Counted from the stretch's first letter, positions 26,960 to 35,930 are shown. The stretch is 64,000 bases of DNA from Bradyrhizobium sp. 190 (GCF_023073415.1 NZ_JADPJL010000034.1:1-64000); one strand, 5' to 3'. Program-made: numbers and translations. Notes: generated by a model from the letters alone, not told the origin.

Positions 26960-28210
26960 ATGACAAAAATCGCCTCCAACCTGCAAATCGATTCCGCCCG
27001 GCTGTGGGACACCATTCACGAAACCGCCAAATTCGGCGCCACGCCGAAAGGCGGTGTGCGGCGGCTGACGCTCGGCCCCGAGGACAAGCAGGTGCGCGAC
27101 TGGTTCCGCGAGCGGTGCGAGGCCGCAGGGCTGGACGTGCATGTCGATGCGCTGGGTTCGATGTTCGGGCTGCGCAAGGGCCGCGACATGTCGAAAGCGC
27201 CGATCGGCCTCGGCTCCCACCTCGATACGCAACCGACCGGCGGCAAATATGACGGCGTGCTCGGCACGCTGGCGGCGCTGGAGGTGGTGCGTACGCTCAA
27301 CGATGCCGGGATCGAAACCGAGACGCCGATCTGCATCTGCAACTGGACCAACGAGGAAGGCTCGCGATTTGCGCCGGCGATGATGGCGTCGGCGGCTTAC
27401 GTCGGCGACTTCACCACCGACGACATTTTGTCGCGTAAGGATGCCGAAGGCGTCACCGTGGCGCAGGCACTCGACAGCATCGGTTACCGCGGCGCGACCC
27501 CGGTGGGGACGCAGAAATTCTCGGGCTTCGTCGAACTGCACATCGAACAGGGGCCGATTCTCGAGGCGGAAAACAAGACTATCGGCGTGGTCGATTCCGG
27601 CCAGGGCGTGCTCTGGTATGACGGCAAGATCACCGGTTTCGAAAGCCATGCCGGCTCGACGCCGATGCCGCTGCGGCGCGACGCGCTGGCGACGCTGTCG
27701 GAAATCGTGCTGGCGATGGAAGCGATCGCGAAGAAGCACGGCCCCAAAGCCGTCGGCACCGTCGGCGAGGCGGTGATTGCCAACCCCTCGCGCAACGTCA
27801 TTCCCGGCGAGATCGCCTTCACCGTCGACTGCCGCAGCGCGGATGCCGCCATCATGGATGCGCTGGATAAGGATTTGCGCAGCGCGATTGCCGAGATCGC
27901 GGCGCGGCGCAAGGTCGACGTCCAGTTCGACCTGATCTGGCGCAAGCCGCCGACGCACTTCGATCCCAAACTGGTGGACGCTGTCGAGAATGCCGCGAAG
28001 ATGCTTGGGCTTTCGCATCGCCGCATCACCTCCGGCGCCGGCCACGATGCCTGCAACCTCAACACCGTGATGCCGGCGGCGATGGTGTTCGTGCCCTGCA
28101 AGGACGGCATCAGCCACAACGAACTCGAGGACGCCACGCAAGCCGATTGCGCGGCGGGCGCCAATGTGCTGATGCATACCGTGCTGGCACTGGCCGGCGT
28201 CGCATCCTGA
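26960..28210 (+). CDS. Zn-dependent amidohydrolase, N-carbamoyl-amino-acid hydrolase / ureidopropionase family
   Basis: This 416-aa M20-type metallohydrolase belongs to the hydantoinase/carbamoylase (AllC-like) branch. It would cleave a carbamoyl or amide group. Metal-binding and catalytic motifs are intact: GLGSHLDTQP, the bridging Asp in KYDGVLG, NEEGSRFAP, VELHIEQGP, the dimerisation-domain His in FESHAGSTPMP, GAGHDA and KDGISHNELE. The length is typical. It is followed 52 bases later by a D-2-hydroxyacid dehydrogenase in the same direction, and the gap starts with a triple 14-bp repeat that includes this gene's stop codon. The natural substrate is not identifiable. Confidence 0.92.
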   Translation: MTKIASNLQIDSARLWDTIHETAKFGATPKGGVRRLTLGPEDKQVRDWFRERCEAAGLDVHVDALGSMFGLRKGRDMSKAPIGLGSHLDTQPTGGKYDGVLGTLAALEVVRTLNDAGIETETPICICNWTNEEGSRFAPAMMASAAYVGDFTTDDILSRKDAEGVTVAQALDSIGYRGATPVGTQKFSGFVELHIEQGPILEAENKTIGVVDSGQGVLWYDGKITGFESHAGSTPMPLRRDALATLSEIVLAMEAIAKKHGPKAVGTVGEAVIANPSRNVIPGEIAFTVDCRSADAAIMDALDKDLRSAIAEIAARRKVDVQFDLIWRKPPTHFDPKLVDAVENAAKMLGLSHRRITSGAGHDACNLNTVMPAAMVFVPCKDGISHNELEDATQADCAAGANVLMHTVLALAGVAS

Positions 28211-28249
28211 TAAATCGAACTTGATAAACAGAACTTGATAAACAGAACT
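28208..28249 (+). repeat. Three tandem 14-bp units overlapping a stop codon
   Basis: TGATAAATCGAACT (28208-28221), TGATAAACAGAACT (28222-28235) and TGATAAACAGAACT (28236-28249) run head to tail. The first TGA is the stop of the amidohydrolase gene. Just after the array come GGGGA and the ATG of the dehydrogenase gene at 28262. Confidence 0.95.
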
Positions 28250-28261
28250 TGGGGAAATGCC

Positions 28262-29176
28262 ATGCGTGGAGTTTTCGTCGACGCCAATGAATCGCTGGCC
28301 GTGATCTTCGAGCGTCTGGAGAAGCCGGGCGATCCCGAGGTGCGGATCAACCGGGACCCGGACATCAGCCCGGAGCAATATCCCGAAATTCTCGACGGCG
28401 CCGAAATCGCCATTGTCGATCACACCGCGCTGCCGACCGACATCGCCAAGAAGTGCGCCGGGCTCAGGCACGTCGTGTTTCTCGGCACCGGCGCGCGCAG
28501 CTACATGAACCCGGACGAACTCGCCGAGACCGGCATCCACGTGCACCTGATCAAGGGCTATGGCGATACGGCTGTCGCAGAATGCGCCATTGCGCTGATG
28601 TGGGAGGGCGCGCGCGGCCTTGCCAAGATGGACCGCGGGATACGCGCCGGTAACTGGCTGCGCGACGACGGCATGCAGCTGACCGGAAAGACGCTCGGCC
28701 TGATCGGCTTCGGTGGCATCGCCGCAGAAGTCGCACGCATCGCGATCGGCTCCGGCATGCGCGTCATCGCCTGGAACCGTTCGCCGAAGAAACATCCGAA
28801 GGTCGAGTTCGTCGATCTCGATGAATTGCTGACCGAGAGCGACGTCGTTTCGATCCATCTGCTATTGAACGACGAGACGCGCGGCCTGATCTCGCGCGCC
28901 TGCATCGAGGCGATGAAGCCCGGCGTCATCCTCGTCAACACCGCGCGCGGCGCCATCGTTGACGAGGAAGCCATGATCGATGCGTTGAAGTCGGGCCAGA
29001 TCCGCCATGCCGGCCTCGACGTCTTCAACATCGAGCCGCTGCCGGCGGATCATCCGCTGACCAAACTTTCCAACGTGACGCTGTCGGCGCATTCCGCCTT
29101 CCGCACGCCGGAAGCCAGCGAGAATCTGATGCGCGCGGCCTGGGAGCATTGCCGAAGGATCGTGAAGGGGAAGTGA
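28262..29176 (+). CDS. NAD(P)-dependent D-2-hydroxyacid dehydrogenase
   Basis: The protein has 304 aa from the ATG at 28262 (MRGVFVDANESLAVI), with GGGG at a spacing of seven; a TTG 27 bases upstream lies inside the tandem repeat and is unlikely. The D-isomer-specific 2-hydroxyacid dehydrogenase family is shown by the Rossmann motif GLIGFGGIAAEVA, the substrate Arg in NTARGAIVDEEA, the Glu in VFNIEPLPADHP and the catalytic His in LSAHSAFRTPE. It would interconvert a D-2-hydroxyacid and a 2-oxoacid. It is probably co-transcribed with the upstream amidohydrolase. The specific substrate is unknown. Confidence 0.93.
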   Translation: MRGVFVDANESLAVIFERLEKPGDPEVRINRDPDISPEQYPEILDGAEIAIVDHTALPTDIAKKCAGLRHVVFLGTGARSYMNPDELAETGIHVHLIKGYGDTAVAECAIALMWEGARGLAKMDRGIRAGNWLRDDGMQLTGKTLGLIGFGGIAAEVARIAIGSGMRVIAWNRSPKKHPKVEFVDLDELLTESDVVSIHLLLNDETRGLISRACIEAMKPGVILVNTARGAIVDEEAMIDALKSGQIRHAGLDVFNIEPLPADHPLTKLSNVTLSAHSAFRTPEASENLMRAAWEHCRRIVKGK

Positions 29177-29180
29177 AATC

Positions 29181-29250
29181 GTAGGGTGGGCAAAGGCGCG
29201 CAAGCGCCGTGCCCACCATCAACACTCCGCTCGATATGGTGGGCAGGCTG
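29181..29250. repeat. Palindromic intergenic repeat, family B
   Basis: GTAGGGTGGGCAAAGGCGCG and GCCGTGCCCACCAT are followed by ATGGTGGGCAGG. It is a shorter and more diverged copy than those at 1847-1939 and 52873-52994, lacking the closing arm. Confidence 0.75.
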
Positions 29251-29302
29251 ACGCTTTCTCCGCGGATGGAGACCCCTCATCCGCCTACGCTTCGCTTCGA
29301 CA

Positions 29303-29325
29303 CCTTCTCCCACAAGGGGAGAAGG
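29303..29325. terminator. Stem-loop between convergent genes
   Basis: CCTTCTCCC and GGGAGAAGG pair around a short loop, just beyond the stop of the minus-strand tartrate dehydrogenase gene. It probably ends that transcript; there is no strong U-run on either strand. The surrounding 29251-29325 (CCCCTCATCCGCC, ending in the stem) looks like part of another dispersed repeat. Confidence 0.6.
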
Positions 29326-29331
29326 AAGAAA

Positions 29332-30411
29332 TCAATCCACCATGTCAGCTACAGCCTTGCCGCAGGCGGTCGTATCGGCGTTGCCACCGAGATCCCGCGT
29401 CCGCAGCGTGCGTTCGCCGAGCGTGCGCTCGATCGCGCCGACGATCGACTGAGCCGCTTCCTTCTCGCCGAGGTGCTCCAGCATCATCGCGCCGGACCAG
29501 ATCATGCCGATCGGGTTGGCGATGCCCTGGCCTGCGATATCGGGCGCCGAGCCGTGCACCGGCTCGAACACCGACGGGAAATTGCCTTCCGGATTGATGT
29601 TGCCCGACGGCGCGATGCCGATGGTGCCGGTGCAGGCGGGACCGAGATCGGAGAGGATGTCGCCGAACAGATTGGAGCCGACCACGACGTCGAACCAATC
29701 CGGATGCAGCACGAAATTCGCGGTGAGGATGTCGATGTGGTACTTGTCCCACTTCACCTTGGGATAGTTCTTCGCCATCGCTTCCACGCGCTCGTCCCAA
29801 TAGGGCATCGTGATCGAGATACCGTTGGACTTGGTCGCCGAGGTCAGATGCTTCTTCGGGCGTGACTGCGCGAGATCAAAAGCAAATTTCAGAATGCGGT
29901 CGACGCCAACACGCGTCATCACGGTCTGTTGCGTCACGAATTCACGGTCGGTGTCCGGGAACATGCGGCCGCCGACGGAGGAATATTCGCCTTCCGTATT
30001 CTCGCGCACCACCCAGAAATCGATATCGCCGGGCTTGCGGTTGGCAAGCGGCGACGGCACGCCGGGCATCAGCCGCACCGGGCGCAGATTGACGTATTGA
30101 TCGAACTCGCGCCGGAATTTTATGAGCGAGCCCCACAGGGAAATGTGATCCGGAATTTTGGCGGGCCAGCCGACCGCGCCGAAATAGATCGCGTCGTGCT
30201 TGCCGATCTTCGCCTTCCAGTCCTCCGGCATCATCTCGCCGTGTTTTTCGTAGTAGTCCCAGGATGCGAAGTCGAAATGATCGAAATGAACCGACACACC
30301 GTGCTTTTTCGCCGCCGCCTCCAGCACGCGCAGGCCCTCCGGAACCACTTCCTTGCCGATGCCGTCACCGGGAATGACCGCGATCCGATACTGCTTTTTG
30401 GCGCTGCTCAT
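29332..30411 (-). CDS. ttuC: Tartrate dehydrogenase / D-malate dehydrogenase family protein
   Basis: This 359-aa enzyme of the isocitrate/isopropylmalate dehydrogenase family would carry out Mn- and NAD-dependent oxidation of tartrate, D-malate or similar 2-hydroxyacids. It follows the tartrate dehydrogenase pattern closely: IAVIPGDGIGKEVVPEG, FGAVGWPAKIPDHISLWGSL, VVRENTEGEYSSVGGRMF, the catalytic Lys and Tyr regions (LTSATKSNGISITMPYWDER), and GSNLFGDILSDLGP with metal-binding Asp. TtuC and DmlA are hard to separate by sequence. It stands alone, divergent from the SDR gene with about 170 bases between. Confidence 0.88.
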   Translation of the reverse strand: MSSAKKQYRIAVIPGDGIGKEVVPEGLRVLEAAAKKHGVSVHFDHFDFASWDYYEKHGEMMPEDWKAKIGKHDAIYFGAVGWPAKIPDHISLWGSLIKFRREFDQYVNLRPVRLMPGVPSPLANRKPGDIDFWVVRENTEGEYSSVGGRMFPDTDREFVTQQTVMTRVGVDRILKFAFDLAQSRPKKHLTSATKSNGISITMPYWDERVEAMAKNYPKVKWDKYHIDILTANFVLHPDWFDVVVGSNLFGDILSDLGPACTGTIGIAPSGNINPEGNFPSVFEPVHGSAPDIAGQGIANPIGMIWSGAMMLEHLGEKEAAQSIVGAIERTLGERTLRTRDLGGNADTTACGKAVADMVD

Positions 30412-30582
30412 CGAGAGTTTCCTTGGCTGTTTGTCAGGCGGCTAATGCCGGTTATTTGATTGCCTTGCAATGGACCAAACCTGCCACCTGCGCAACGCTG
30501 CACTGCAATGTTGACCGCCATGGCGCCGCAAGCCTAACAATTTACGGCCCCTACTGCCTCCCTCACCCAAGCGAGAAATTCC

Positions 30583-31359
30583 ATGGACCTGCACCTGCGC
30601 GGCAAGCGCGTCCTGATTACCGGCGCCTCCAAGGGCATTGGCGCGGCCGCGGCCGAAGCCTTTGCCGAGGAAGGCTGCGACGTCATGCTGGCGGCTCGCA
30701 GCGGCGAGCAGTTGAAAGCGCTGACCGAGCGGCTGCGCTCGGCGCACCAGATCGGCGCGACCGCCCATGTTGTGGACCTGCGCAAGGGCGAGGACATCGC
30801 AAGGCTCGCCAAGGAAGCTGCCGATATCGACATCCTCGTCAACAATGCGGGCGACATTCCCGGCGGCTCGATCGACAAGATCGACGAGGCGACCTGGCGT
30901 CACGCCTGGGAGCTGAAGGTGTTCGGCTACATCAACCTCACCCGCGCGATCTACGCCCACATGAAGGCGCGCGGCGGCGGTGTCATCGTCAACGACATCG
31001 GTGCTGCCGGTGAAAAGTTCGACGCCAATTACATCTGCGGCAGCGCGGGCAACGCCGCGCTGATGGCGTTTACGCGCGCGCTCGGCGGCAAGAGCCTCGC
31101 CGACAATATTCGCGTGGTCGGCATCAATCCCGGCCCCGTCGGCACCGACCGCCACGTCACGCTGCTGAAGACGCGGGCGAAGAACCAGTTCGGCGACGAG
31201 AACCGCTACAAGGAATTCCAGAAAGGCATGCCGCTCGGCCGTCCAGCGCATGCGCGCGAAATCGGTGACCTCATGGCGTTCCTGGCGTCTGATCGGTCGG
31301 GGTACACGTCGGGGGTGATCTTTACCGTGGACGGCGGGTATACGGCTGGGTGGGGTTAG
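30583..31359 (+). CDS. SDR-family protein with altered catalytic residues
   Basis: This 258-aa Rossmann-fold protein of the classical short-chain dehydrogenase type has the cofactor motif TGASKGIGAAAAEAF and the NNAG motif (DIDILVNNAGD). The expected Tyr is Y150, but the YxxxK motif reads YICGS, with Ser in the Lys place, and the usual catalytic Ser strand reads VIVNDIGAAGE. The C-terminal region (GRPAHAREIGDLMAFLASD, FTVDGGYTAGWG) is normal. It may bind a cofactor without standard SDR catalysis or use an alternative proton relay. The gene is divergent from the tartrate dehydrogenase gene. The substrate is unknown. Confidence 0.92.
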   Translation: MDLHLRGKRVLITGASKGIGAAAAEAFAEEGCDVMLAARSGEQLKALTERLRSAHQIGATAHVVDLRKGEDIARLAKEAADIDILVNNAGDIPGGSIDKIDEATWRHAWELKVFGYINLTRAIYAHMKARGGGVIVNDIGAAGEKFDANYICGSAGNAALMAFTRALGGKSLADNIRVVGINPGPVGTDRHVTLLKTRAKNQFGDENRYKEFQKGMPLGRPAHAREIGDLMAFLASDRSGYTSGVIFTVDGGYTAGWG

Positions 31360-31404
31360 GCTGCTTGCAGCAGCACCCACAGACCTCGTCCTGAAAAATC
31401 CACC

Positions 31405-31505
31405 GACCTCATCCTGAGGAGCATCGCGACGCGATGCGTCTCGAAGGATGGGCCACGGGCTCTCATGGTTCGAGACGGCGCTTCGCGCCTCCTCACCATG
31501 AGGAT
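31405..31505. repeat. Palindromic intergenic repeat, family A (CCTCATCCTGAGGAGC)
   Basis: It is about 100 bases: GACCTCATCCTGAGGAGC, GCGTCTCGAAGGATG, TTCGAGACG and CCTCCTCACCATGAGGA form two linked hairpins. It lies between convergent genes. Related copies are at 38661-38764, 43089-43194 and 45491-45596. Confidence 0.9.
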
Positions 31506-31539
31506 TGGACAGGTAGCCCGTCCGCAATGACGGCGACGA

Positions 31540-32391
31540 CTAACCCGTCGTCCGCTCAAACAACTGCCGGATCAGCGTCGTGATCCTCCCCTTCGGCGAC
31601 ATCATCTCGTACATGATGGTGAAATGGTTCGCATCGGGAATTTCCTCATACGTTACTGGCAATCCATATCGCGCTCGGTGGCCGGCGAAATCGGCGGTCT
31701 GCTTGCGCAACAGCGGCAGTTCGGCGCTGCCGACAACCAGCGACAGCGGTTTTGACGGACCGCCTTCCTGCATCATCGGCGAGTTGCGGCGGGAGGTTGC
31801 TTCATCTGCCTGCAGTTTATCGTTGAGATAGGAATGGCGGATCGGCTCGAGATCGTAGATGCCTGAGATCGCCATCCCCGCTCTCACCCTCGGATGCGAC
31901 AGCGCCATCGAGGTCAGGTGCCCGCCGGCGGACCAGCCTGATACCACGATGCCGCCGGCAGCGGCGCCAAGCGCGGGCAGTTGTCCGGTGAGGTAATCGA
32001 TCCCGGCGTGGATTTCGGCGACGATTTCGTCCAGCGTGGCCTCCGGCGCCAGCGTGTAGCCGATCAGTGCCACGTTGATGCCATGCGCCATCGGACCTTC
32101 GGCCATAACGGCAAAAACCTCCTTCGCCCGCGCCTGCCAGTAGCCGCCGTGGATGAACAGCAGCGTCGGCGCGGCATCAGCAGCTTTCAAAAAATCAATC
32201 CGGTTGCGCTCGCGCGGGCCATACCGCAGGTCGAGATGCCCGGGATGACGCTTGCGCATCCCGGCGGAGCGCTGCTCCCAGCCGGCGACCATCTCGATGC
32301 TGCCTGGCACGGCGACGCCGTTATTGAGGCCGAGGTCGCGCTCCTGCTGGCTCATCGCACGCCAGTCCAGCGCAGAAAACAGTGTCGTCAT
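31540..32391 (-). CDS. Alpha/beta hydrolase, arylformamidase-like
   Basis: The protein has 283 aa from the ATG at 32391 (MTTLFSALDWRAMSQ). It carries the oxyanion motif HGGYW typical of kynurenine formamidase-like carboxylesterases, the nucleophile elbow SGWSAGG, and a C-terminal His in IPDANHFTIM. It would hydrolyse an amide or ester. The gene is divergent from an amidase gene with about 107 bases between, so the two may share a regulated region and act on related amides. Kynurenine formamidase is possible, but no other tryptophan-pathway gene is present. Confidence 0.88.
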   Translation of the reverse strand: MTTLFSALDWRAMSQQERDLGLNNGVAVPGSIEMVAGWEQRSAGMRKRHPGHLDLRYGPRERNRIDFLKAADAAPTLLFIHGGYWQARAKEVFAVMAEGPMAHGINVALIGYTLAPEATLDEIVAEIHAGIDYLTGQLPALGAAAGGIVVSGWSAGGHLTSMALSHPRVRAGMAISGIYDLEPIRHSYLNDKLQADEATSRRNSPMMQEGGPSKPLSLVVGSAELPLLRKQTADFAGHRARYGLPVTYEEIPDANHFTIMYEMMSPKGRITTLIRQLFERTTG

Positions 32392-32498
32392 GCAATATCT
32401 CCGGTCGGCCACGCACGTCCGTGCGTTTCCACTTTGCCGGAAAATGTTCTACAGCACCATCTGCGACGAACAAACGGAAACGCGCGGGAGATAGCGAA

Positions 32499-33920
32499 GT
32501 GGCTGATCAAGAGTTGGTGCGAGAGACGGCGTGTGCCATTGTCGGCAAGCTGAAATCGGGTGAAGTCACCCCGCTCGACCTGCTCGACGTACTGGAAAAA
32601 CGCATCGCCGAGGTCGACGGCCAAGTCAACGCGCTGCCGACGCTGTGCTTCGACCGCGCCCGAAAGCACGCCACCGTGCTGATGAAGAAGCCGGCCAGCG
32701 AGCGCGGGCTGCTCGCGGGGCTGCCGATCCCGATCAAGGACCTCACCAATGTCGCCGGCGTCCTGACCACGCAGGGTTCGCCGATCTACAAGGATAATAT
32801 CCCGGCGAAGTCGGATATCCTGGTCGAGCATCTCGAAAACAATGGCGGAGTAATCTACGCCAAGTCGAACACGCCGGAATTCGGCGCCGGCGCCAACACC
32901 TTCAACGAAGTGTTCGGCCCGACGCGCAATCCCTGGGATACGTCCCGCTCCGCCGCCGGCTCGTCGGGTGGCGCGGCGGTGGCGCTCGCGACCGGCACGG
33001 CATGGCTGGCGCATGGCTCCGACATGGGCGGTAGCTTACGCAACCCCGCGAGCTTCTGCGGCATCGTCGGATTGCGCCCCAGCATCGGCCGCGTCGCGCA
33101 TACGGTGGCCGCGGCGGTCGATCGCAATCTCGGCGTCCAGGGTCCGATGGCGCGCAACGTGGAGGACCTGGCGCTGCTGCTCGATGCCATGAGCGGCGAG
33201 CATCCAGCCGATCCGCTGTCGCTGCCCGTGCTGCCGAATTCGTTTCTTTCCGCCGCGCGTTCCGGCAGCAAGCCGAAGCGCATCGCCTATTCGCCCGACC
33301 TCGGCATCACGCCGGTCGATCCTGAAGTCGCGGCCATCACCCGCAAGGCCGCGCAGCGCTTTGCGGAAGCTGGCGTCATCGTCGAGGAAGCCCATCCCGA
33401 CCTGCGCGAGGCCCATGAATGTTTCCACGTGCTCCGCGCATTCGACTTCGCGCTGTCAAAGGCAGCGCTGCTGCGCTCAAAGCGCGACCTGCTCAAGCCC
33501 GAGGTGATCTGGAACATCGAGGAAGGCCTCAAGCTGACGGTTGAGCAGCTCGAACGTGCCGAAGCCCAACGCGTCACCATGACCGCGCGCACGCTGGAAT
33601 TTTTCGACAAATACGATCTATTGCTCGCGCCCGCCACGATCGTACCGCCCTTCCCGGTCGAGAACCGCTACGTCGCCGAATGCGCCGGCAAGAAGTTCGA
33701 CAACTACGTCGAATGGCTCGGCATCGTCTACGCGATCACGCTGGTGTGTTGTCCCGCGCTGTCGTTGCCGTGCGGATTTACCGCATCGGGCCTGCCGGTC
33801 GGACTGCAGGTGGTGGCGCCGCCACGCGGCGAGGCGCAGTTGCTTGCGGGGGCCAAGTTGCTGGAGGATATTCTGGGCCTGCGCGGCACGACACCGATCG
33901 ATCCAAGAGCGCCGAAATAG
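32499..33920 (+). CDS. Amidase (amidase-signature family)
   Basis: The protein has 473 aa from a GTG at 32499 (VADQELVRETACAIV), chosen for the GGGAG nine bases upstream; the open frame runs further upstream, but that part overlaps the divergent promoter. The Ser-cisSer-Lys triad is recognisable: Lys in LPIPIKDLTNVAG, cis-Ser in GSDMGGSLRNPASFCG and the signature stretch SRSAAGSSGGAAVALATG. It is a cytoplasmic hydrolase of unknown amide substrate. GatA is unlikely because there is no gatB or gatC nearby. Confidence 0.92.
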   Translation: MADQELVRETACAIVGKLKSGEVTPLDLLDVLEKRIAEVDGQVNALPTLCFDRARKHATVLMKKPASERGLLAGLPIPIKDLTNVAGVLTTQGSPIYKDNIPAKSDILVEHLENNGGVIYAKSNTPEFGAGANTFNEVFGPTRNPWDTSRSAAGSSGGAAVALATGTAWLAHGSDMGGSLRNPASFCGIVGLRPSIGRVAHTVAAAVDRNLGVQGPMARNVEDLALLLDAMSGEHPADPLSLPVLPNSFLSAARSGSKPKRIAYSPDLGITPVDPEVAAITRKAAQRFAEAGVIVEEAHPDLREAHECFHVLRAFDFALSKAALLRSKRDLLKPEVIWNIEEGLKLTVEQLERAEAQRVTMTARTLEFFDKYDLLLAPATIVPPFPVENRYVAECAGKKFDNYVEWLGIVYAITLVCCPALSLPCGFTASGLPVGLQVVAPPRGEAQLLAGAKLLEDILGLRGTTPIDPRAPK

Positions 33921-34012
33921 ATGTGAGCTCCTCAAGATGAGGGGTAAGAGCTTTCGTCGCTGGCGGTTCATGTCTGTGTCGCTATACTGCTGGCAACAAG
34001 GTCGCGATCGAC

Positions 34013-34678
34013 ATGACCAATGACCACGAGCCGCCGCCCGAGAGCAAGCTGACGCGCAGCAAGGAACGCTGGGCGCGCGAGGGGAAATTTCTCACGGGAA
34101 AAGTCTCGCGACCCGACGAGGCGCGGCTGCCGCCTGGACAACACCTGACGAAGGATTGGCCGACCCTCGATCTCGGACTGACGCCAAACGTTTCGCGCGA
34201 ACGCTGGCGGCTCGATGTTTATGGCGCGGTCGAAAATCCCATCTTCTGGGACTTTTCGCAGTTTTCCACGCAGCCGCAGAGCAAGTTCGTTTCAGACATT
34301 CACTGCGTCACGACCTGGTCGCGCTACGACAATCAGTGGGAGGGGCTCTCGACCCGTGATCTCCTCGATGCCTGCCGGCCGCGCGACGAGGCGCGGTTCG
34401 TGGTGCTGCATTCCCATGACGGCTATACCACCAACCTGGCGCTGGAGGATTTCGCCGCCGAGGATGCCATTCTCGTCCATAGCTGGTCGGGTGCGCCGCT
34501 CGAACAGGAACACGGCGGCCCGGTGCGGCTGGTGGTGCCGCATCTCTACTTCTGGAAAAGCGCGAAGTGGCTGCAGAGCATCGAATTTCTTGCAGAGGAT
34601 GCGCCGGGCTATTGGGAAGTGCGCGGTTATCACAACCGAGGCGACCCGTGGGCTGAGCAGAGATATTCGGGAGACTAA
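34013..34678 (+). CDS. Sulfite oxidase-like molybdopterin oxidoreductase (cytoplasmic, short)
   Basis: This 221-aa protein consists only of the oxidoreductase molybdopterin-binding domain. The Mo-coordinating Cys is in SDIHCVTTWSRYDN, and VVPHLYFWKSAKWL is the family's substrate-side motif. There is no Tat or Sec signal and no heme or dimerisation domain, unlike MsrP or sulfite oxidase. Bacterial proteins of this kind have no settled substrate. It lies 28 bases upstream of the hydrolase-OsmC gene in the same direction and is probably co-transcribed. Confidence 0.9.
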   Translation: MTNDHEPPPESKLTRSKERWAREGKFLTGKVSRPDEARLPPGQHLTKDWPTLDLGLTPNVSRERWRLDVYGAVENPIFWDFSQFSTQPQSKFVSDIHCVTTWSRYDNQWEGLSTRDLLDACRPRDEARFVVLHSHDGYTTNLALEDFAAEDAILVHSWSGAPLEQEHGGPVRLVVPHLYFWKSAKWLQSIEFLAEDAPGYWEVRGYHNRGDPWAEQRYSGD

Positions 34679-34706
34679 AGCCGCAAACTGACTAGGGAGA
34701 ACGCCC

Positions 34707-35930
34707 GTGCCGAGCGAACGCTTTCAATTCACCGGTGAAGGTGGCCATCAGCTTGCAGCCGCGCTGGATACGCCGGATGGACCCGTGCAGGCCTACGCAC
34801 TATTTGCGCATTGCTTTACCTGCGGCAAGGACGTGTTGGCCGCGAAACGCATTGCAACCGCGCTGGCCACCAAAGGGATTGCGGTTTTGCGGTTCGATTT
34901 CACCGGCCTCGGCTCCAGCGAGGGCGAATTTGCAAACTCCACCTTCTCCTCCAATGTGGCCGATCTCGTCCGCGCTGCAGCACATCTGCGTGAAACCCGC
35001 GGAGCCCCCACTCTCCTCATCGGGCACAGCCTTGGCGGCGCGGCGATCCTTGCCGCCGCCGGGCAGATCCCGGAAGCGAAGGCGGTCGTCACGATCGCTG
35101 CGCCCTCCGATCCCGTCCATGTCACCCATCTGTTCAGGGATCAGCTCGAGGACATCCGCAAGCACGGCAAGGTGAAGGTCCAACTCGCCGGGCGGCCGTT
35201 TCACATCAAGCGCGAATTTCTCGACGACATAGCCGAACACAGCCTGATGTCGCACGTCGCAAAGCTGCACAAGGCGCTGCTGATCATGCATGCGCCGACC
35301 GACGACACGGTCGGGATCGACAATGCCACGAACATTTTCGTCGCGGCCAAGCATCCCAAGAGCTTCGTGTCACTGGCAGGCTCGGATCATCTGCTGTCCG
35401 GCAAGCGCGACGCTGCCTATGTCGCCGGCGTCATCGCCGCCTGGGCCGAACGCTATATCGAGCCGGTCGCAGCGCAGTCCGCCGCTGCCGCGAGCGAGGC
35501 GCCGCGCAACGTCGTGGTGCGCGAAACCCGCAACAGCAAGTTCCAGCAGATCGTCACCTCAGGTCCGCATGAAATGGTGGCGGATGAACCCTTGGCCGTC
35601 GGCGGCCAGGATAGCGGACCCGGGCCGTATGATTTCCTGCTTGCAGGCCTTGGCGCCTGCACGTCGATGACGATGCGGATGTATGCCGACCGCAAATCGC
35701 TGCCGCTCGATCGCGTCACCGTGACGCTGAAGCACAGCAAGATACACGCAACAGACTGCGAGGAATGCGAAACTCGGGAGGGCATGCTGGATCAGATCGA
35801 CCGCGTGATCTCAATCGAAGGCACACTTGATGCCGATCAACGCAAGCGCTTGATGGAGATTGCCGACAAGTGTCCGGTGCACCGGACGCTCACCTCGGAA
35901 ATCCGTATCGTGACGAAGGCGGCGGATTAA
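34707..35930 (+). CDS. Bifunctional alpha/beta hydrolase - OsmC-type peroxidase
   Basis: This 407-aa natural fusion has an alpha/beta hydrolase at about 1-255, with nucleophile elbow LIGHSLGGAA, Asp in MHAPTDDTV and His in GSDHLLSG. A linker follows, then an OsmC/Ohr-type domain at about 270-405 with the two thiol residues C318 (GLGACTSMTM) and C389 (ADKCPVHRTL). A further CEEC pair lies between. OsmC proteins reduce organic hydroperoxides and can handle persulfides. The fusion suggests release and detoxification of a (per)oxidised acyl compound. The 3' end overlaps the convergent YeeE gene by 4 bases. Confidence 0.92.
   Translation: MPSERFQFTGEGGHQLAAALDTPDGPVQAYALFAHCFTCGKDVLAAKRIATALATKGIAVLRFDFTGLGSSEGEFANSTFSSNVADLVRAAAHLRETRGAPTLLIGHSLGGAAILAAAGQIPEAKAVVTIAAPSDPVHVTHLFRDQLEDIRKHGKVKVQLAGRPFHIKREFLDDIAEHSLMSHVAKLHKALLIMHAPTDDTVGIDNATNIFVAAKHPKSFVSLAGSDHLLSGKRDAAYVAGVIAAWAERYIEPVAAQSAAAASEAPRNVVVRETRNSKFQQIVTSGPHEMVADEPLAVGGQDSGPGPYDFLLAGLGACTSMTMRMYADRKSLPLDRVTVTLKHSKIHATDCEECETREGMLDQIDRVISIEGTLDADQRKRLMEIADKCPVHRTLTSEIRIVTKAAD

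Noticed and set aside
26912..28858. 648-codon open frame antisense to the amidohydrolase and dehydrogenase genes
   Set aside because: It is a shadow of GC-rich codon bias: it spans two well-identified genes on the other strand, is rich in His, Arg and Asp, and shows no family motif.
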